A program made the translations under genes and the position numbers. The notes under the pieces were generated by a model that searched no databases, was not told the origin of the DNA, and was given only the letters and a program-made list of their open reading frames with translations. Below are positions 51,643 to 60,760 of a stretch of DNA of 64,000 nucleotides, one piece after another. The number at the start of each line of letters is the position of its first letter. Position 1 is the stretch's first letter. Source of the stretch: Paraclostridium ghonii (GTDB lineage Bacteria; Bacillota; Clostridia; Peptostreptococcales; Peptostreptococcaceae); the NCBI RefSeq assembly GCF_030815085.1, contig NZ_JAUSWG010000005.1; one strand, given 5' to 3'.

Positions 51643-52371
51643 TTAGTCTTCTACATTTGCATAATCTATTTCTATATATTTTACATTTGATAGTTTTTGA
51701 TTAACCGATTCTTTATCCTTAGCATTTCTTACATTCATTTTTCCTTTTTTAAATCTTATTAAACTCATATACTTTTCTTCTTCATTTATAGATTTATAAG
51801 TATCATCATCAGTTATTATTTCAGTTACTATCGTTGTTCCCCCTAGAGGATAATATCCTATCCATCCATCAATTCCGTGTACTGTAGGCACCTTTTTACC
51901 ATTAACTTCAAATTTTATTTCTGTATCTGGGCGTCCGAAAAATAGACTTTTATCTCCATCAATATTTGGTATACTTTTAATTACCTGTGTATCTAAACTC
52001 TCTTCATTTTTTTTTTGACGTATCACGCCATCTTTTAACATTTCTTTTGCAGTATCTTTAGTTATTACGAAATATTTAATTTCGTATGTTACCTCTTTTC
52101 CATTTTCCATTAATACCTTTCCTTTTTCATCTAATGATTTTTCTGTTTTTGTAACTGTTTTATATTTATAGTTTTTTGTATATTTTGTGTTATCTTTGTA
52201 AATCTCTTTTGCTTTATCTATACTTTCTATATTTCCACTTACTAAAATAGAATTAAAAGGCCACGGTTCTCCTTTGAAATAAGTTCTTATCTCTTTTACT
52301 CCCTTTGCTCCTCCTGCAAATACCAACATAACTGCTAAGGCTCCTAAAGTCCATTTAGTTATTTTGTTCAT
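51643..52371 (-). CDS. Membrane-anchored exported protein, copy 1
   Basis: Paralogue (242 residues) of the 50603-51328 product and nearly identical over most of its length, including the hydrophobic N-terminus, the GEPWPFNSILVSGNIE block and the FFGRPDTEIKFEVNGKKV block. It differs mainly by a deletion near residue 120 and an insertion (PLGGTTIVTE) near 180. No function is known to me. Its upstream region is also duplicated (shared GCATTCTTTG before both genes). Confidence 0.75.
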   Translation of the reverse strand: MNKITKWTLGALAVMLVFAGGAKGVKEIRTYFKGEPWPFNSILVSGNIESIDKAKEIYKDNTKYTKNYKYKTVTKTEKSLDEKGKVLMENGKEVTYEIKYFVITKDTAKEMLKDGVIRQKKNEESLDTQVIKSIPNIDGDKSLFFGRPDTEIKFEVNGKKVPTVHGIDGWIGYYPLGGTTIVTEIITDDDTYKSINEEEKYMSLIRFKKGKMNVRNAKDKESVNQKLSNVKYIEIDYANVED

Positions 52372-52488
52372 ATTTATCAGCTCCTTATTATATTTATTAT
52401 ATTTCTTATTATTTGCATTCTTTGATGTTATATATATATTTTATTTTATATATAAGTTTAAAACCATAACCTTAAGCTTACAGTACAA

Positions 52489-52520
52489 AAAAAAATCTTA
52501 CTAATCAGTAAGATTTTTTT
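52489..52520 (-). terminator. Terminator after ABC module B
   Basis: AAAAAAATCTTACT pairs with AGTAAGATTTTTTT around AATC. A near copy lies at the matching place after module A (55004-55037). Confidence 0.8.
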
Positions 52521-52586
52521 ATATAAACAATACCATTTTAATTTTAAAATTAAACTTCATATAGCCAATATATATTTAAACTTATT

Positions 52587-52733
52587 TTATAGATTTTTTA
52601 AGAGATCATCAATTTCATCATATTCATCTTCTTTTTCTGTTCTTAATCTCTCATTATTTCTTTGCTTTGTTTTTATACTTTTCATTTTTTTCCATGTCTA
52701 TATCATGATACACTTTTAAATCCTCTAGTTTTT
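52587..52733 (-). pseudogene. 3' remnant of the small membrane protein gene of module B
   Basis: The DNA aligns with the last 150 bp of the intact gene at 55104-55490 (EDLKVY through DEYDEIDDLLK), but the 5' two thirds are missing and an indel in an A-run breaks the frame. The junction with the ATPase 3' end falls at a T-rich microhomology (TTTTTCTAATT), suggesting a simple deletion after duplication. Confidence 0.85.
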
Positions 52734-52734
52734 T

Positions 52735-53421
52735 CTAATTCCCTTTAATATTTTCACTCTTTATGAACAATAATTTTCCAGATTTTAATCCCCAAATCTC
52801 ATCAAGATATGTACATACCTTTTTTGAGTGAGTTACAATAATCACACATTTATCATGTTCATGAGCTAGTGATACTAATATATTCATTATCTTTTCTTCT
52901 GTTTCACTATCTAAATTCCCTGTTGGTTCATCTGCAATTATTACATCTGGATTATGTGCAAGGGCTCTAGCTATACCTATTCTTTGCTGCTCTCCTCCAG
53001 ATAGATTTAAAACTTTTCTGTTAGCTTTCTCAGGAGAAATACCTACAGATTCTAATAAATCATTAACATATTCATTTTGATTTTTAACTTTAATATTGCT
53101 TATATTCATAGATAATAATATATTTTCTTTAGCAGTGGCATTTAAAAGTAAATTATATCCTTGAAATATGACCCCTATATCTTTTGATCTGTATATATCT
53201 TTATCAATTTCTTTTAAACTTTCGCCCTTATATACAACATCACCTTTTGTACATACGTCCAGTCCAGATATTAAAGATAACAAAGTGCTTTTCCCAGCTC
53301 CAGACTTTCCTATTATCCCATAAACTTGTCCTTTTTTAAAATTAATATTTACATTGTTGAAAATATCTCTTTTTGAACCTTCATATCTATAATTAACATC
53401 TTTTAAACTTAATACATTCAT
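52735..53421 (-). CDS. ABC transporter ATP-binding protein, module B
   Basis: The 228-residue ATPase has GKSGAGKST, VIFQGYNLLLNATAKEN, LSGGEQQR and VIIADEPTGNLDS. The frame extends 13 codons upstream, but AAAGGA lies before the ATG at 53421, four bases after the permease stop. It is almost identical to the module A ATPase, so the pair arose by recent duplication. Confidence 0.9.
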   Translation of the reverse strand: MNVLSLKDVNYRYEGSKRDIFNNVNINFKKGQVYGIIGKSGAGKSTLLSLISGLDVCTKGDVVYKGESLKEIDKDIYRSKDIGVIFQGYNLLLNATAKENILLSMNISNIKVKNQNEYVNDLLESVGISPEKANRKVLNLSGGEQQRIGIARALAHNPDVIIADEPTGNLDSETEEKIMNILVSLAHEHDKCVIIVTHSKKVCTYLDEIWGLKSGKLLFIKSENIKGN

Positions 53422-53425
53422 ATTT

Positions 53426-54838
53426 TTAGTTCCTTTCTGTAAGTATTTTTCTTGGTTCATATCTATTTATATATACAATACCTATACTAACAGATACTAC
53501 TGCAATTAATAACGCTACTAAGGCGATTGCTACCATAGCTTCTACACTTAAATGCACATTCATTTTTTCTATTGGCGCTGCCGAACTTGGAGCCCCAACA
53601 CCAAATACAAACGTATTTCCTGAAGATGCATTTTGAGCCTCTACTTGCCCTTTTAAAAGTATATTTGTAATAGGTTGTGCACATAAACTACCAATACCTA
53701 AACCTATACTTAATGAAATTCCTACCATAAATAATGTTTCATATATTAATCCTAAAGCTACTTTGCTTTTTTTCATACCCATAGCTCTTAAAACTCCAAT
53801 TTCGTATTTTCTTTCACGAATACCTAAAATTGAAATTAAAATTAATATACTTCCACCAAAACCTAATACTAAAAACATAAATAGTTTTGAAATGCCTTTT
53901 AATCCTTCTATAGGTTTAACCATCGTATCATAGCTTTGAGTATCTGTTGATATTTTCCAGAAATCACTTAGTCCCTTTTCATGTGCCTCTTTATTAAAAG
54001 CATCTATTGAATCTGGATCCTTTAAGATATATTTTGCATCAAGATCAATTAAATCTTTATCTTTTTTTGCTTTTTCATTATATTCTTTTAAAGTGTCAAA
54101 AGTTGTAATAATATCATTTTTTCTATTCATCATAGGCATCTTGAATCCAGGATTTTGACTCTTTGTTCCATCACGATATATACCTGACACTTTTAGTTCT
54201 AATTGAGGAATTTTTTCAGGATCATCAGGATTTTTAACTTTGAAACTATCTCCAACTTTTAAATTATTTAACTTAGCAAAGTCCTCACTTATCATAGTTT
54301 CGCCATTTTTTTCTGGCACTTTACCATCTATAACTTTTCTAGTGCCTTTCTCAAACTCTTCTTTACCTGCTGGACTAAGTCCTCCTAAAATACTTAAATT
54401 AGGTTCTTTAGCATCTTTTGATTTATTATCAGATCCTCCAAAAGAAGGCATACCACCTCCATCACCTCTACTTTTTTCATATTCATCCTGATCTAATGAT
54501 TTAATCTTATCACTATATCCAGCATAAGTTGCATTAAATACCGTATCTTTAAGATACTTAGACTTAGCAAGTTTTTCTTGAATATCATTAGGAACTCCTT
54601 CGCTTAATGCTCTGGAATCCCCATTTTGCATTCCTTCTTGCACTTTTTCCTCATCCGATTGTATCCCTACAACCGATCCAAACCTGCTTTTATAATCATC
54701 TATTATCTTGTTTGAAGCTGTGTTTATAATAATAGACATTGCTGTACACGAAAGTATTGCTATCATTATAATCCCGATTAGCATATTTCGCCCTTTGTTT
54801 CTCGTTAAATTGCTTAATGCATTTTTTAAAATATACAT
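53426..54838 (-). CDS. MacB-like ABC transporter permease, module B
   Basis: The 470-residue permease has an N-terminal helix (17-36), an extracellular domain (about 40-310) and one FtsX module of three helices (about 315-465, with IRERKYEIGVLRAMGMKKSKV). It is very similar to module A, differing most in the loop before the last helix (NASSGNTFVFGVGAP), which may affect specificity. A TTAACA direct repeat and TATAAT lie upstream. Confidence 0.9.
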   Translation of the reverse strand: MYILKNALSNLTRNKGRNMLIGIIMIAILSCTAMSIIINTASNKIIDDYKSRFGSVVGIQSDEEKVQEGMQNGDSRALSEGVPNDIQEKLAKSKYLKDTVFNATYAGYSDKIKSLDQDEYEKSRGDGGGMPSFGGSDNKSKDAKEPNLSILGGLSPAGKEEFEKGTRKVIDGKVPEKNGETMISEDFAKLNNLKVGDSFKVKNPDDPEKIPQLELKVSGIYRDGTKSQNPGFKMPMMNRKNDIITTFDTLKEYNEKAKKDKDLIDLDAKYILKDPDSIDAFNKEAHEKGLSDFWKISTDTQSYDTMVKPIEGLKGISKLFMFLVLGFGGSILILISILGIRERKYEIGVLRAMGMKKSKVALGLIYETLFMVGISLSIGLGIGSLCAQPITNILLKGQVEAQNASSGNTFVFGVGAPSSAAPIEKMNVHLSVEAMVAIALVALLIAVVSVSIGIVYINRYEPRKILTERN

Positions 54839-54873
54839 ACAAAGTTCTCCTTTATACCTCTTAATATAATCAA

Positions 54874-54906
54874 ATTATAATAAATCAACTGTTAACTCAA
54901 TGTTAA
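54874..54906 (-). promoter_or_regulatory. Promoter and response-regulator site of module B
   Basis: On the minus strand TTAACA-TTGAG-TTAACA (54890-54906) is followed by TTGATT and TATAAT (54874-54879). The 11-bp periodic repeat overlapping the -35 region is typical of OmpR-type activation. The same arrangement precedes module A. Confidence 0.75.
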
Positions 54907-55003
54907 TTAATTTTACTCTAATCATAAAAAGTAGCCCGTTCCTTAATTATAATTTGTAAGTTTTTTGTGTCGTTCGATACTAAATATACTAAATTTACAG
55001 CAC

Positions 55004-55037
55004 AAAAAAATCTTACTAAAATTAGTAAGATTTTTTT
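55004..55037 (-). terminator. Terminator after ABC module A
   Basis: AAAAAAATCTTACTAA pairs with TTAGTAAGATTTTTTT around a 2-nt gap, followed by AT-rich DNA. Confidence 0.8.
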
Positions 55038-55103
55038 ATATAAACAATACCCTTTTTAATTTTAAAATCGACTGCATACAGCCAATATATATTGAAACTT
55101 ATT

Positions 55104-55490
55104 TTATAAATCTTTTAAGAGATCATCAATTTCATCATATTCATCTTCTTTTTCTATGTGTAATCTCGCATTCTTTCTTTGATTTGTTCTTATGCTTTCA
55201 CTTTTTTCCATGTCTATATTCTGATACACTTTTAAATCCTCTAGTTTTTTTATAATATATCCTAAAGAAAATAAAGCTATTGTATAAAATACATATGGTG
55301 TTACAGTGTTTACATAAAGACCAATAACCACTCCCAGTTGACCACTTATTTTAGCTCCCTTTGACATTGCATCGGCAATCTGCGAAGTTACCGCAGATAT
55401 ATTAAATATTATCAGCAACGCCATTACAGCTGCACACCCATATAATATACGTGTTATTTTTGGATTTTTTTTCATATCTAGTGATTTCAT
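55104..55490 (-). CDS. Small two-helix membrane protein of ABC module A
   Basis: I do not recognise this 128-residue protein. Two hydrophobic segments (about 14-33 and 52-78) are followed by a highly charged cytoplasmic tail ending DEYDEIDDLLKDL. It is the third gene of module A, 28 bp after the ATPase. The module B counterpart is a remnant, so it is evidently dispensable for that copy or shared. Confidence 0.75.
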   Translation of the reverse strand: MKSLDMKKNPKITRILYGCAAVMALLIIFNISAVTSQIADAMSKGAKISGQLGVVIGLYVNTVTPYVFYTIALFSLGYIIKKLEDLKVYQNIDMEKSESIRTNQRKNARLHIEKEDEYDEIDDLLKDL

Positions 55491-55518
55491 AGTACTCTCC
55501 TATTAATTAACAATTTTT

Positions 55519-56205
55519 CTAATTCTCTTTAATATTTTCACTCTTTATGAACAATAATTTTCCAGATTTTAATCCCCAAATCTCATCAAGATATGTACAT
55601 ACCTTTTTTGAGTGAGTTACAATAATCACACATTTATCATGTTCATGAGCTAGTGATACTAATATGTTCATTATCTTTTCTTCTGTTTCACTATCTAAGT
55701 TGCCCGTTGGTTCATCTGCAATTATTACATCTGGATTATGTGCAAGCGCTCTAGCTATACCTATTCTTTGCTGCTCTCCTCCAGATAGATTTAAAATTTT
55801 CCTGTTGGCTTTATCAGGAGAAATACCTACAGATTCTAATAAATCTTCTACATATTCATTTTGATTTTTAACTTTAATATTGCTTATATTCATAGATAAT
55901 AATATATTTTCTTTAGCAGTGGCATTTAAAAGTAAATTATATCCTTGAAATATGACCCCTATATCTTTTGATCTATATATATCTTTATCAATTTCTTTTA
56001 AACTTTCACCCTTATATACAATATCTCCTTTTGTACATACGTCCAGTCCAGATATTAAAGATAACAAAGTACTTTTACCAGCTCCAGACTTTCCTATTAT
56101 ACCATAAACTTTTCCTTTTTTAAAATTAACATTTACATTATTGAAAATATCTCTTTTTGAACCTTCATATCTATAATTAACATCTTTTAAACTTAATACA
56201 TTCAT
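55519..56205 (-). CDS. ABC transporter ATP-binding protein, module A
   Basis: It is nearly identical to the module B ATPase, with the same motifs (GKSGAGKST, LSGGEQQR, VIIADEPTGNLDS). Changes are few, for example EYVEDLLESV for EYVNDLLESV. The start at 56205 follows AAAGGA and is four bases after the permease stop. Confidence 0.9.
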   Translation of the reverse strand: MNVLSLKDVNYRYEGSKRDIFNNVNVNFKKGKVYGIIGKSGAGKSTLLSLISGLDVCTKGDIVYKGESLKEIDKDIYRSKDIGVIFQGYNLLLNATAKENILLSMNISNIKVKNQNEYVEDLLESVGISPDKANRKILNLSGGEQQRIGIARALAHNPDVIIADEPTGNLDSETEEKIMNILVSLAHEHDKCVIIVTHSKKVCTYLDEIWGLKSGKLLFIKSENIKEN

Positions 56206-56209
56206 ATTT

Positions 56210-57625
56210 TTAGTTCCTTTCTGTAAGTATTTTTCTTGGTTCATATCTATTTATATATACAATACCTATACTAACAGATACTACTGCAATTAATAAAGCT
56301 ACTAAAGTGATTGCTACCATAGCTTCTACACTTAAATGTACATTCAATTTTTCTAATGGCGGTGCCGAACTTGTGGCCCCCATAGCCACTGTCATCATAT
56401 TTGATGAAGCTTCCTTTTGAGCCTCTAATTGCCCTTTTAAAAGTATATTTGTAATAGGTTGTGCACATAAACTACCAATACCTAAACCTATGCTTAATGA
56501 AATTCCTACCATAAATAATGTTTCATATATTAACCCTAAGGCTACTTTACCTTTTTTCATCCCCATAGCTCTTAAAACTCCAATTTCATATTTTCTTTCA
56601 CGAATACCTAAAATTGAAATTAAAATTAATATACTTCCTCCAAAACCTAGCACTAAAAACATAAATAGTTTTGAAATGCCTTTTAATCCTTCTATAGGTT
56701 TAACCATTGTATCATAGCTTTGAGCATCTGTTGATATTTCCCATAAATCACTTAGTCCCTTTTCATGTGCCTCTTTATTAAAAGCATCTAGTGAATCTGG
56801 ATCCTTTAAAATGTATTTTGCTTCAAGATCAATTAAATCTTTATCTTTTTTTGCTTTTTCATTATATTCTTTTAAAGTGTCAAAAGTTGTGATAATATCA
56901 TTTTTTCTATTAAGCATAGGCATCTTGAATCCAAAGTTATTATCACTCTTTGTTCCATCTCGATATATACCTGAAACTTTTAGTTCTAATGGAGTAGTTT
57001 TTTCAGGATCATCAGGATTTTTAACTTGGAAACTATCTCCAACTTTTAAGTTGTTTAATTTAGCAAAGTCCTCACTTATCATAGTCTCCCCATTTTTTTC
57101 TGGTTTTTTACCATCTATAATTTTCCTAGTACCTTTTTCAAACTCTTCTCTACCTGCTGGATTAAGTCCTCCTAAAATACTTAAATTAGGCTCTTTAGCA
57201 TCTTTTGATTTATTATCAGATCCTCCAAAGGCAGGCATAGCACCCCTATTTTCTTTGCTTTTTTCATATTCATCTTGATCTAATGATTTAATCTTATCAC
57301 TATATCCTGGATAAGTTGCATTATATACTGTATCTTTAAGATAGTTAGAATTGGCAAGCTTTTCTTTCATTTCATTAGGAACTCCTTCGTTTAATGCGCT
57401 CGACTTCCCATCTTGTATTGCTTCTTGCACTTTTTCGTTATTCGATTGGATACCTACAACCGATCCAAACCTGCTTTTGTAATCATCTATTATCTTGTTG
57501 GAAGCTGTATTTATAATAATAGATATTGCTGTGCACGAAAGTATTGCTATCATTATAATCCCGATTAGCATATTTCGCCCTTTGTTTCTTGTTAAATTGC
57601 TTAATGCATTTTTTAAAATATACAT
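56210..57625 (-). CDS. MacB-like ABC transporter permease, module A
   Basis: The 471-residue protein is the sister of the module B permease, with the same single FtsX module (GVLRAMGMKKGKV) and extracellular domain. GAAGGAG lies eight bases before the ATG at 57625; the 19 open codons upstream have no support. The variable loop (KEASSNMMTVAMGAT) differs from module B. It follows the two-component genes and is likely under their control. Confidence 0.9.
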   Translation of the reverse strand: MYILKNALSNLTRNKGRNMLIGIIMIAILSCTAISIIINTASNKIIDDYKSRFGSVVGIQSNNEKVQEAIQDGKSSALNEGVPNEMKEKLANSNYLKDTVYNATYPGYSDKIKSLDQDEYEKSKENRGAMPAFGGSDNKSKDAKEPNLSILGGLNPAGREEFEKGTRKIIDGKKPEKNGETMISEDFAKLNNLKVGDSFQVKNPDDPEKTTPLELKVSGIYRDGTKSDNNFGFKMPMLNRKNDIITTFDTLKEYNEKAKKDKDLIDLEAKYILKDPDSLDAFNKEAHEKGLSDLWEISTDAQSYDTMVKPIEGLKGISKLFMFLVLGFGGSILILISILGIRERKYEIGVLRAMGMKKGKVALGLIYETLFMVGISLSIGLGIGSLCAQPITNILLKGQLEAQKEASSNMMTVAMGATSSAPPLEKLNVHLSVEAMVAITLVALLIAVVSVSIGIVYINRYEPRKILTERN

Positions 57626-57667
57626 ACAAAGTTCTCCTTCTCTAGCTTTTGCTTTTAATATACTTGA

Positions 57668-57700
57668 ATTATAATAAATCAACTGTTAACTCAATGTTAA
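57668..57700 (-). promoter_or_regulatory. Promoter and response-regulator site of module A
   Basis: TTAACA-TTGAG-TTAACA (57684-57700, minus strand) is followed by TTGATT and TATAAT (57668-57673), matching module B base for base across the core. Confidence 0.75.
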
Positions 57701-57723
57701 TACCCATATAAATTTTTAATATA

Positions 57724-58875
57724 TTATTCTTTATATTCAGAAAAGGATAAATAAAAACAAGAACCTTTATTTATTTCACTATCTACTACTATAACTCCGT
57801 TACATAAGTCGCATACATGCGCTACTAAACTTAATCCTATACCATATCCATCTTTTTTTAAATTATTAATTCTATACTTATTATTAAATATATTTTCTAT
57901 AAAATTTGTATCCATACCTATACCATTATCTTCTACTTTAATAATTACGCTATTATACTTATTTCTTACAGATATTTTTATAGTTTTACCTTTACCGTAC
58001 TTTACAGCATTGTCAACTAAATTGCTTACAGCTCTATATATCCATCTTTCTTTTGCTAAAATAGTAGTACTATTTTTATCATCAAAATCAAACTCAATAT
58101 TTTTATATGTTTTTTTATATGTGTCACAAATACTTGCACATATTAAAGATAAATCTATTTTAGTCATTTCATCATCAGCTTTTAAATCACTTAAAGTTAA
58201 TATATCATCTATACTATCAGAAATGTTATCTAGTAATTTAATATATTCTTTATTATCATCTATCTCTAAATTAGTTCTTAATATAGCAATAGCATTTTTC
58301 TGTTCATGTGATAAATAAGAATTTAATTTCTTATAATCATCTAAATTTTGTTTGAATTTATCCTTTATATTTTCATAAGCTATTCCAAAAGATTTACTTA
58401 CTAAATACGGATTGAAATCTTCATCAAGTGAACTTAAATTTTTCACAATATTTTCAATTTCTTTATCATGCATTTTATTTAATATTCTCCATAGTAAAAA
58501 AGATGCTATTATAAAAATTAAAAAAAATGTTAAAATTATAATTGTTATATCTTTAAACCCACTGTTTAAGTAATCTTTACCTATTTCATCTATATCTATT
58601 AGTTCCCCAGATGTCAGTATTTTACGGTATATAATTTCTCTATTTTCCTCCATTGTACTTGATGAATCTACTTTATATACATCTTTATATAAAGAACTTC
58701 CTGGTTCTAGATTATCAGGACTAATAATAACAGCTTTTGCACTTTTTATAGTACTTTTATTTTCTAAGTTATTAAAAGAACCTTTTATTCTATAAACTCC
58801 AAAGCCTAAAACTGATGATAATATCAAGGAATATATTATTATTGCTAATCCGCTTTTTAAATTTACTCTACGCAT
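57724..58875 (-). CDS. Membrane sensor histidine kinase
   Basis: The 383-residue kinase has two helices (about 8-28 and 110-130) with an 80-residue extracellular segment. HisKA is YKKLNSYLSHEQKNAIAILR with His present, followed by VSNLVDNAVKYGKG, EDNGIGMD and GYGIGLSLV. Its gene overlaps the response regulator gene by 13 bp. It probably senses a peptide or envelope signal and controls the ABC modules downstream. Confidence 0.88.
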   Translation of the reverse strand: MRRVNLKSGLAIIIYSLILSSVLGFGVYRIKGSFNNLENKSTIKSAKAVIISPDNLEPGSSLYKDVYKVDSSSTMEENREIIYRKILTSGELIDIDEIGKDYLNSGFKDITIIILTFFLIFIIASFLLWRILNKMHDKEIENIVKNLSSLDEDFNPYLVSKSFGIAYENIKDKFKQNLDDYKKLNSYLSHEQKNAIAILRTNLEIDDNKEYIKLLDNISDSIDDILTLSDLKADDEMTKIDLSLICASICDTYKKTYKNIEFDFDDKNSTTILAKERWIYRAVSNLVDNAVKYGKGKTIKISVRNKYNSVIIKVEDNGIGMDTNFIENIFNNKYRINNLKKDGYGIGLSLVAHVCDLCNGVIVVDSEINKGSCFYLSFSEYKE

Positions 58876-59534
58876 AAAAAGTAACCCTTTCCTCTTACAT
58901 TAATTAAAACTTCGTCTCCGTATATACTACTTAATTTATTTTTCAACCTTGATATATGCACTCTTAGTACTGATGAAAATGGATCAAAATTTTCATCATA
59001 TACATGCTCTACAATTTCTTCACTAGATACAACAGCTGGATGTTTATAGCATATGTATTCCAAAATATCAAACTCTTTAATTGCAAGTACTACTTCTTTA
59101 CCTTCTATATAAACAGTACGGTTTATAGGATTAAGTTTTAACTTTCCAATATTTATAATTGGATTTGTACGTCCATGAAATCTTCTTATTACAGCATGTA
59201 TTCTAGCTCTAACCTCTAATAATTGAAATGGTTTTGTTATATAATCATCTGCACCATTATCTAATCCTAAAGCTAATTCTGCTATACCATCTCTTGCTGT
59301 TATTATAATTATTGGTATGTTTACTGATTTTTCACGTAAATATTTTAATACTTCTATTCCATCAATATCCGGAAGATTTAAATCTAAAAGTATAACATCA
59401 TATTCATTAACACTTGCTTTTTCTTCTCCATCTTCCCCTGTATTAGAAACATCTACTTTAAAATTCATCTTTTCTAATCCTTTTTTCATTGAATTAGCTA
59501 ACTCTATATTATCTTCTATAACTAGTAATCTCAT
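58863..59534 (-). CDS. OmpR-family response regulator controlling the ABC modules
   Basis: The receiver keeps VIEDN, LLDLNLPDIDG, Thr in IIITARD and Lys in YITKPF. A winged helix follows (VLAIKEFDILEYICYKH, FSSVLRVHISRLKNKLSS, VRGKGYFLC). AAAAGGAG lies before the ATG at 59534; the 17 open codons upstream are unsupported. A TTAACA-type direct repeat precedes its own gene (59592-59608) and both ABC modules, so it likely autoregulates and activates them. Confidence 0.9.
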   Translation of the reverse strand: MRLLVIEDNIELANSMKKGLEKMNFKVDVSNTGEDGEEKASVNEYDVILLDLNLPDIDGIEVLKYLREKSVNIPIIIITARDGIAELALGLDNGADDYITKPFQLLEVRARIHAVIRRFHGRTNPIINIGKLKLNPINRTVYIEGKEVVLAIKEFDILEYICYKHPAVVSSEEIVEHVYDENFDPFSSVLRVHISRLKNKLSSIYGDEVLINVRGKGYFLCVE

Positions 59535-59591
59535 TTTCAACACTCCTTTTAAATTACAAACTTTTAAATCATTACATTTTATCATATTTAA

Positions 59592-59608
59592 TGTTTATCC
59601 AATGTTAA
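59592..59608 (-). promoter_or_regulatory. Putative autoregulatory site of the response regulator
   Basis: On the minus strand TTAACA-TTGGA-TAAACA matches the repeat upstream of ABC modules A and B with one substitution in the second half. Confidence 0.6.
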
Positions 59609-59647
59609 CTACTTAATCGTATAATTTCTTAGTAATTGTTTTTATTA

Positions 59648-60502
59648 TTATATGTTTCTATCATCTACAAATCCAATAACCTCATCTATATAATCCACAT
59701 TCTTTTTATAGTCCATTTTAAATATACAACTAAAAATAAGATCTAACATATATTGCATTGAAATATGGGAAGAAAATTGAGATATTCTATTTCTAAGATT
59801 TTCTTTATCGCTTATGTACAAATAATTTTTAATATAATTTTGTTTCATATCACTTCCAACTTTCCCTACAAAAACCATTTCTACTTGTTTTCTATTCAAT
59901 ATTTGTGCAATATGCGGTAAAAATGTTGCTTTTCCTGAATATGATAGAATAAGTGCTATATGATTGGTTTTTGATGCTGCTGCAACACAACGTTGCTCAT
60001 AAAATGATTTTGGACAATTTACAATCCTACCAATTCCACGCATTTTATCTTGAAAATTTTCTGCAATATTAATATTATGTGCATGGGTATATATATCAAT
60101 AATTTCTGCTTTATGTAGTAGTTTGACAACTTTACTTAACTCTTCTTTATCAATAAAATTATAAGTATCTCTTATAGAGGTTTCATATAACTTTAATAGC
60201 TTTTGGGCTATTACTACTTCACTATCTTGAGAAGTAAATGGGAAATTAACATCTATTTGATTTTCAACTATGACTTCTTCTGCATTATCTTGAGCTAATT
60301 TTACTTTAAGTTCATTAAATCCATCAAGTCCAATTTTTTTACAAAATCTATGAATTGCAGATTTTGATACGAAAGTTTTTTCAGCAAGATTTTGAATAGA
60401 TAATTTATGGATTTGTTCTTTATTTTGTAGTATATATTGTGCTAGTTGATTTTCTGTTGGAGTTAGGTTATCACAACACTTAATCATATTTTCTATAGTC
60501 AT
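59648..60502 (-). CDS. RpiR/MurR-family sugar-phosphate regulator
   Basis: Residues 1-75 are an RpiR HTH (LTPTENQLAQYILQNKEQIHKLSIQNLAEKTFVSKSAIHRFCKKIG). Residues about 110-240 form a SIS sugar isomerase-type domain (IIDIYTHAHNINIAENFQ, HIALILSYSGKATFLPHIAQIL). The ligand is probably the phosphorylated substrate or product of the 6-phospho-beta-glucosidase encoded upstream. A perfect ATGTTTCAT/ATGAAACAT inverted repeat lies upstream of this gene. Confidence 0.88.
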   Translation of the reverse strand: MTIENMIKCCDNLTPTENQLAQYILQNKEQIHKLSIQNLAEKTFVSKSAIHRFCKKIGLDGFNELKVKLAQDNAEEVIVENQIDVNFPFTSQDSEVVIAQKLLKLYETSIRDTYNFIDKEELSKVVKLLHKAEIIDIYTHAHNINIAENFQDKMRGIGRIVNCPKSFYEQRCVAAASKTNHIALILSYSGKATFLPHIAQILNRKQVEMVFVGKVGSDMKQNYIKNYLYISDKENLRNRISQFSSHISMQYMLDLIFSCIFKMDYKKNVDYIDEVIGFVDDRNI

Positions 60503-60558
60503 TATTACCTCCCGATAACTTTAAAAATATTTTTTAATATATCGTTCATTATATCCTA

Positions 60559-60597
60559 TATGTTTCATATTATAATGAAAATATATAAAATGAAACA
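60559..60597. promoter_or_regulatory. Candidate RpiR operator
   Basis: ATGTTTCAT (60559-60567) and ATGAAACAT (60589-60597) are perfect inverted repeats separated by 21 bp in front of the RpiR gene. Upstream of the glucosidase gene, GTTTCAA near 62232-62238 and TTGAAAC near 62264-62270 form a related pair. Confidence 0.5.
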
Positions 60598-60707
60598 TAA
60601 AAAATTCGCTTTGCTCATGTCGCCAACGACCTTGGAAATCAGGTCCGTTGCTCAAGCTTAGCAGTTGGGATTATAAGTTATCTACAAATCAGATAAGTTA
60701 TAATCCC
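60598..60707. repeat. Dispersed composite intergenic repeat, copy 3
   Basis: The first part (60598-60656) shares AAATTCGCT, GCTCATGTCGCCAACGAC and GTCCGTTGCTC with 10040-10090, with the hairpin loop enlarged. The second part is a 17-bp stem (60667-60683 with 60691-60707, one mismatch) around ACAAATC. No coding potential is seen. Confidence 0.65.
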
Positions 60708-60714
60708 TTGGTAT

Positions 60715-60760
60715 AAAAAAATAGCTTTAGCCAATTTTGTATGGCTAAAGCTATTTTTTT
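60715..60760 (-). terminator. Terminator of the 6-phospho-beta-glucosidase gene
   Basis: AAATAGCTTTAGCCA and its complement form a strong stem overlapping the stop codon region, with a T-run on each strand. Confidence 0.85.
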
